Positions 5,708-7,703 of a stretch of 7,703 nt of DNA are shown here, piece after piece. Source of the stretch: an uncultured Clostridia bacterium (GTDB lineage Bacteria > Bacillota > Clostridia > Christensenellales > Borkfalkiaceae); NCBI GenBank assembly GCA_934273135.1, contig CAKQSU010000045.1, positions 1 through 7,703 of the forward strand, in the 5' to 3' direction. Made by a program: the position numbers and the translations under genes. Position 1 is the stretch's first letter, and every line of letters begins with the position of its first letter. The notes beneath the pieces were generated by a model, which worked only from the letters and a program-made list of their open reading frames with translations, was not told where the DNA came from and did not search any database.

Positions 5708-5738
5708 TTTAAAGGAACGTGCTTTAAGGGAGGGAAAA

Positions 5739-6455
5739 ATGGATATCAAAATTGCGATAGTCGAGGACGAGGAAGCCGCGGCGAAAAAGCTTTTAAGCAT
5801 GATAAAAAAATATTCGGAAAGCGATAAGCGGTTTAACTTTGAAACGGAAGTTTTCTCCGACGCGCTTGACTTTCTCGCCGCGTTCGACGGAAAATACGAC
5901 GCGGTGTTTTTCGATATCCAGCTCCCGGGCATTACGGGCATAGAGGCTGCGAAAAGGCTTAGGAAAATCGATGACAAGGTTATGGTGGTTTTCGTGACGA
6001 ACATGGCGAACTACGCTCTTGAAAGTTACGAAGTGCACGCATTCGATTTTATCTTGAAGCCGCTTATATACGACAGTTTTTTTATAAAATTCCGCAGAAT
6101 ATGCAACACGCTCGAACATGAGATGAGCGACGTTTACATTACGCTTGCCGGCAGATTTATGACAAAGAGAATAGCCGTGTCCGATATTTTATACGTAGAA
6201 GTCATGAATCACGACATCATTTTTCACCTTAAAGACGGCGAATACAGGACGGGCGGAACGATGAGCGGAATCGAAGAAAAGCTAAAAGGCTACCACTTTT
6301 CGCGCTCCTCGGCAAGCTTTTTAGTAAACCTAAAATACGTAAAGGAAACTTACGGAGAAACGGTGGTCGTAGGGAGCGACACGTTAAAAATAAGCCGTTC
6401 GCGCAAGAACGAGTTTATGAGCGACTTTGCAAAATACGCGGGAGGTAGCGTATGA
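5739..6455 (+). CDS. LytTR-family (AgrA/LytR-like) response regulator
   Basis: 238 residues. Residues 1 to about 122 are a receiver domain: acidic pocket V8-E9-D10-E11, phosphoacceptor D59 (VFFDIQLPG), T87 and K107 followed by P108. Residues about 133-235 are a LytTR DNA-binding domain, with FLVNLKYV (194-201) and ISRSRKNEF (218-226), both hallmarks of the family. Phosphorylated proteins of this kind bind DNA direct repeats and usually control extracellular, peptide-sensing or surface functions; the targets here are not in the window. ATG at 5739 has AAGGGAGG at 5726-5733. The frame is open further upstream to 5667, but that part lies across the promoter and lacks domain similarity. The stop overlaps the kinase start (ATGA), so the two are translationally coupled and form one system. 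I give no gene name because the family has many uncharacterised members. Confidence 0.93.
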   Translation: MDIKIAIVEDEEAAAKKLLSMIKKYSESDKRFNFETEVFSDALDFLAAFDGKYDAVFFDIQLPGITGIEAAKRLRKIDDKVMVVFVTNMANYALESYEVHAFDFILKPLIYDSFFIKFRRICNTLEHEMSDVYITLAGRFMTKRIAVSDILYVEVMNHDIIFHLKDGEYRTGGTMSGIEEKLKGYHFSRSSASFLVNLKYVKETYGETVVVGSDTLKISRSRKNEFMSDFAKYAGGSV

Positions 6456-7399
6456 AAGGGCTGCTCACTTCGTTTTTGTCGCTCGCGCTTATGTTTGCGG
6501 AACTCTTTGCGGCGGAGCTTGTGTTCGGCAAGCTCTTAAAACGGCGGGAAAAATTTTTCACGCGGGCGGTTATCTCCGTGCTTACGGCGTTCGCTTCGAT
6601 TTTTTTAACGATACTTATCTATTACGCGGTTACGGGCAATGCGTTTTCGTACAATCAGTCGGGCGGCGCGGACGATTCCTTTTTCAAATTCTGCCTTTAT
6701 TGCGCGATTTTTCTTTTGTCCGTTTGCGCTAACATTTACTGTTTTGAAAATCCTATCTGGACGGTGCTTTTTTATTCGGCGGGCGCGTACGCGGCGCAAC
6801 ACCTTGCCGTCAACCTGACGAGGCTTTTGCTGCTCGCGCCGTTTTTGGAAAATCTGCTTGCGCTTGCGCCGTACGTTAGTTTTATCGTCGAAACCTTTGT
6901 TTGCGCTTTCGTTTACTTCGGCGTGTACTTTTTGCTTGTCCGCAACAAAACCGCGCAGGAAAAGACGACGCAGACAAAACGCAAGGTCGTGTTTTCGCTC
7001 GTAGTCGTGTTTATCTGCATAGGCATTTCCCGCCTTACCGCGGACGATAATTCCCGCGGCACGCTTGCGTTTTTTGCAGAAACGATTTCTACTATCGTGA
7101 ACTGCTTGTTTATTTTGACTCTTCACTTCAACATAACCGAAAACGACGAAATGCACTACGAAGTTTCGCTCATGGAAGAGATACTGCACAGAGAAAAGGA
7201 ACAGTACAAACTTTCAAAGGAAACGATAGACTTGATAAACGTAAAATGCCACGACTTAAAACACCAGATAAACGCTTTACGGGCGGGCAGCTCCGACAAA
7301 ACGCTTAAAGACATCGAAGAATCGGTTATGATTTACGATTCGTCCGTTAAAACGGGAAACGACGTTTTGGACGTTATCTTGACGGAAAAGAGCCTTTAG
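6452..7399 (+). CDS. AgrC-like sensor histidine kinase, N-terminal sensor and phosphoacceptor part, ended by an in-frame TAG
   Basis: 315 residues to the TAG. About seven hydrophobic segments (near 4-25, 39-60, 79-98, 102-122, 141-163, 179-193, 203-226) form a polytopic membrane sensor as in AgrC-type kinases. A helical linker follows (230-262), then the phosphoacceptor motif KCHDLKHQI with H267. The protein ends TEKSL at 315, so as written it lacks the whole GHKL ATPase domain and could not autophosphorylate. The missing domain is encoded in the same frame right after the TAG. The start overlaps the regulator stop by four bases (ATGA), showing co-translation; the Shine-Dalgarno GGGAGG lies at 6440-6445. 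Family knowledge: such kinases commonly sense peptides or membrane stress. The signal here is unknown. Confidence 0.88.
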   Translation: MKGLLTSFLSLALMFAELFAAELVFGKLLKRREKFFTRAVISVLTAFASIFLTILIYYAVTGNAFSYNQSGGADDSFFKFCLYCAIFLLSVCANIYCFENPIWTVLFYSAGAYAAQHLAVNLTRLLLLAPFLENLLALAPYVSFIVETFVCAFVYFGVYFLLVRNKTAQEKTTQTKRKVVFSLVVVFICIGISRLTADDNSRGTLAFFAETISTIVNCLFILTLHFNITENDEMHYEVSLMEEILHREKEQYKLSKETIDLINVKCHDLKHQINALRAGSSDKTLKDIEESVMIYDSSVKTGNDVLDVILTEKSL

Positions 7400-7703
7400 T
7401 GCGTTAAAAACAACATAAGACTCCAATGCATGGCGAACGGCAAAGACCTTGCGTTTATGGACAGCATGGACATTTACTCGCTTTTCGGCAACGCGCTTTC
7501 AAACGCGATTGAGAGCGTCAGCAAGATTGAAGAAGATAAGCGTTTTATCGCTTTGAACGTGACTTCCGCGGGCAATATGCTTTCGGTGCATATGGAAAAC
7601 TACTACGAGGGCGAAATTGTTTTTGAAAACGGCTTGCCCAAAACAAGTCGCGATACGGGCTACCACGGCTTCGGCGTGAAAAGCATGAGCTATATCGTCA
7701 AAA
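7400..7703 (+). pseudogene. Continuation of the kinase frame: GHKL ATPase domain after the amber codon, cut by the window edge
   Basis: The frame of the preceding kinase continues for 101 codons with no further stop or frameshift to the window edge. It encodes the expected catalytic ATPase domain: the N-box in YSLFGNALSNAIESV (N347 and N351 if the TAG is counted as residue 316) and the G-box in GYHGFGVKSM (404-412). About twenty C-terminal residues probably lie beyond the window. TAG falls at a position that related kinases fill with an ordinary residue (SL-x-C); TAC or TAT tyrosine is one base away. A restart at ATG 7430 is possible but has no ribosome site. Options are a fresh nonsense mutation, read-through or recoding of UAG, or a sequencing error. 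Confidence 0.75.

Noticed and set aside
5667..5738. Upstream extension of the response regulator frame (24 codons)
   Set aside because: It runs through the consensus promoter. The ATG at 5739 has a strong ribosome site and begins a standard receiver domain.
6605..7189. Minus-strand 194-codon open frame, very basic protein
   Set aside because: It is the antisense of the membrane part of the kinase gene; the Lys/Arg richness follows from hydrophobic Phe/Leu/Ala codons on the real strand.
7430..7703. Separate short gene starting at ATG 7430 encoding a free-standing ATPase domain
   Set aside because: There is no ribosome site ahead of the ATG, and the domain is in frame with and directly continues the kinase, so a split gene by the TAG is simpler.

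Overview
The window reads as a chromosomal segment of an anaerobic Gram-positive bacterium, most likely a member of the Clostridia (Bacillota). The signs are an oxygen-sensitive class III ribonucleotide reductase with its radical-SAM activase, strong purine-rich Shine-Dalgarno sites, near-consensus sigma-A promoters in AT-rich gaps, and an AgrA/AgrC-type LytTR two-component pair. The species cannot be named from the sequence. Nothing points to a phage, transposon, CRISPR array, tRNA or rRNA.

Left part (1-4193) is a deoxyribonucleotide and redox module. A partial activase gene (nrdG type, minus strand, cut by the window edge) diverges from nrdD across a 564-base gap. That gap holds an nrdG promoter, an orphan terminator-like hairpin, a possibly structured segment, two NrdR-type boxes 32 bp apart, an nrdD promoter and a folded leader. 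NrdD carries an ATP cone, the glycyl-radical catalytic body and a fused C-terminal glutaredoxin-like domain with a CPKC active site. A TrxB-like flavoprotein gene follows, separated by two hairpins. Together they suggest a reductase fed electrons by its own redoxin and a flavin reductase rather than by formate. The TrxB homologue lacks the usual 2'-phosphate-binding arginines, so its electron donor may not be NADPH.

Middle part (4194-5618): a terminator closes trxB, then a strong promoter behind A-tracts drives a single-gene gap unit (glycolytic GAPDH) closed by a strong intrinsic terminator. A second hairpin follows.

Right part (5679-7703): a perfect consensus sigma-A promoter drives a LytTR response regulator gene, overlapped by four bases by its histidine kinase gene. 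The kinase frame is broken by one in-frame TAG exactly between the phosphoacceptor region and the GHKL ATPase domain. The same frame continues intact to the window edge. This could be a recent pseudogene, a recoded or read-through amber codon, or a sequencing error.

The points most worth following are the NrdD-redoxin fusion with its unusual reductase neighbour, the amber-interrupted kinase, and the structured nrdD upstream region with its NrdR boxes.
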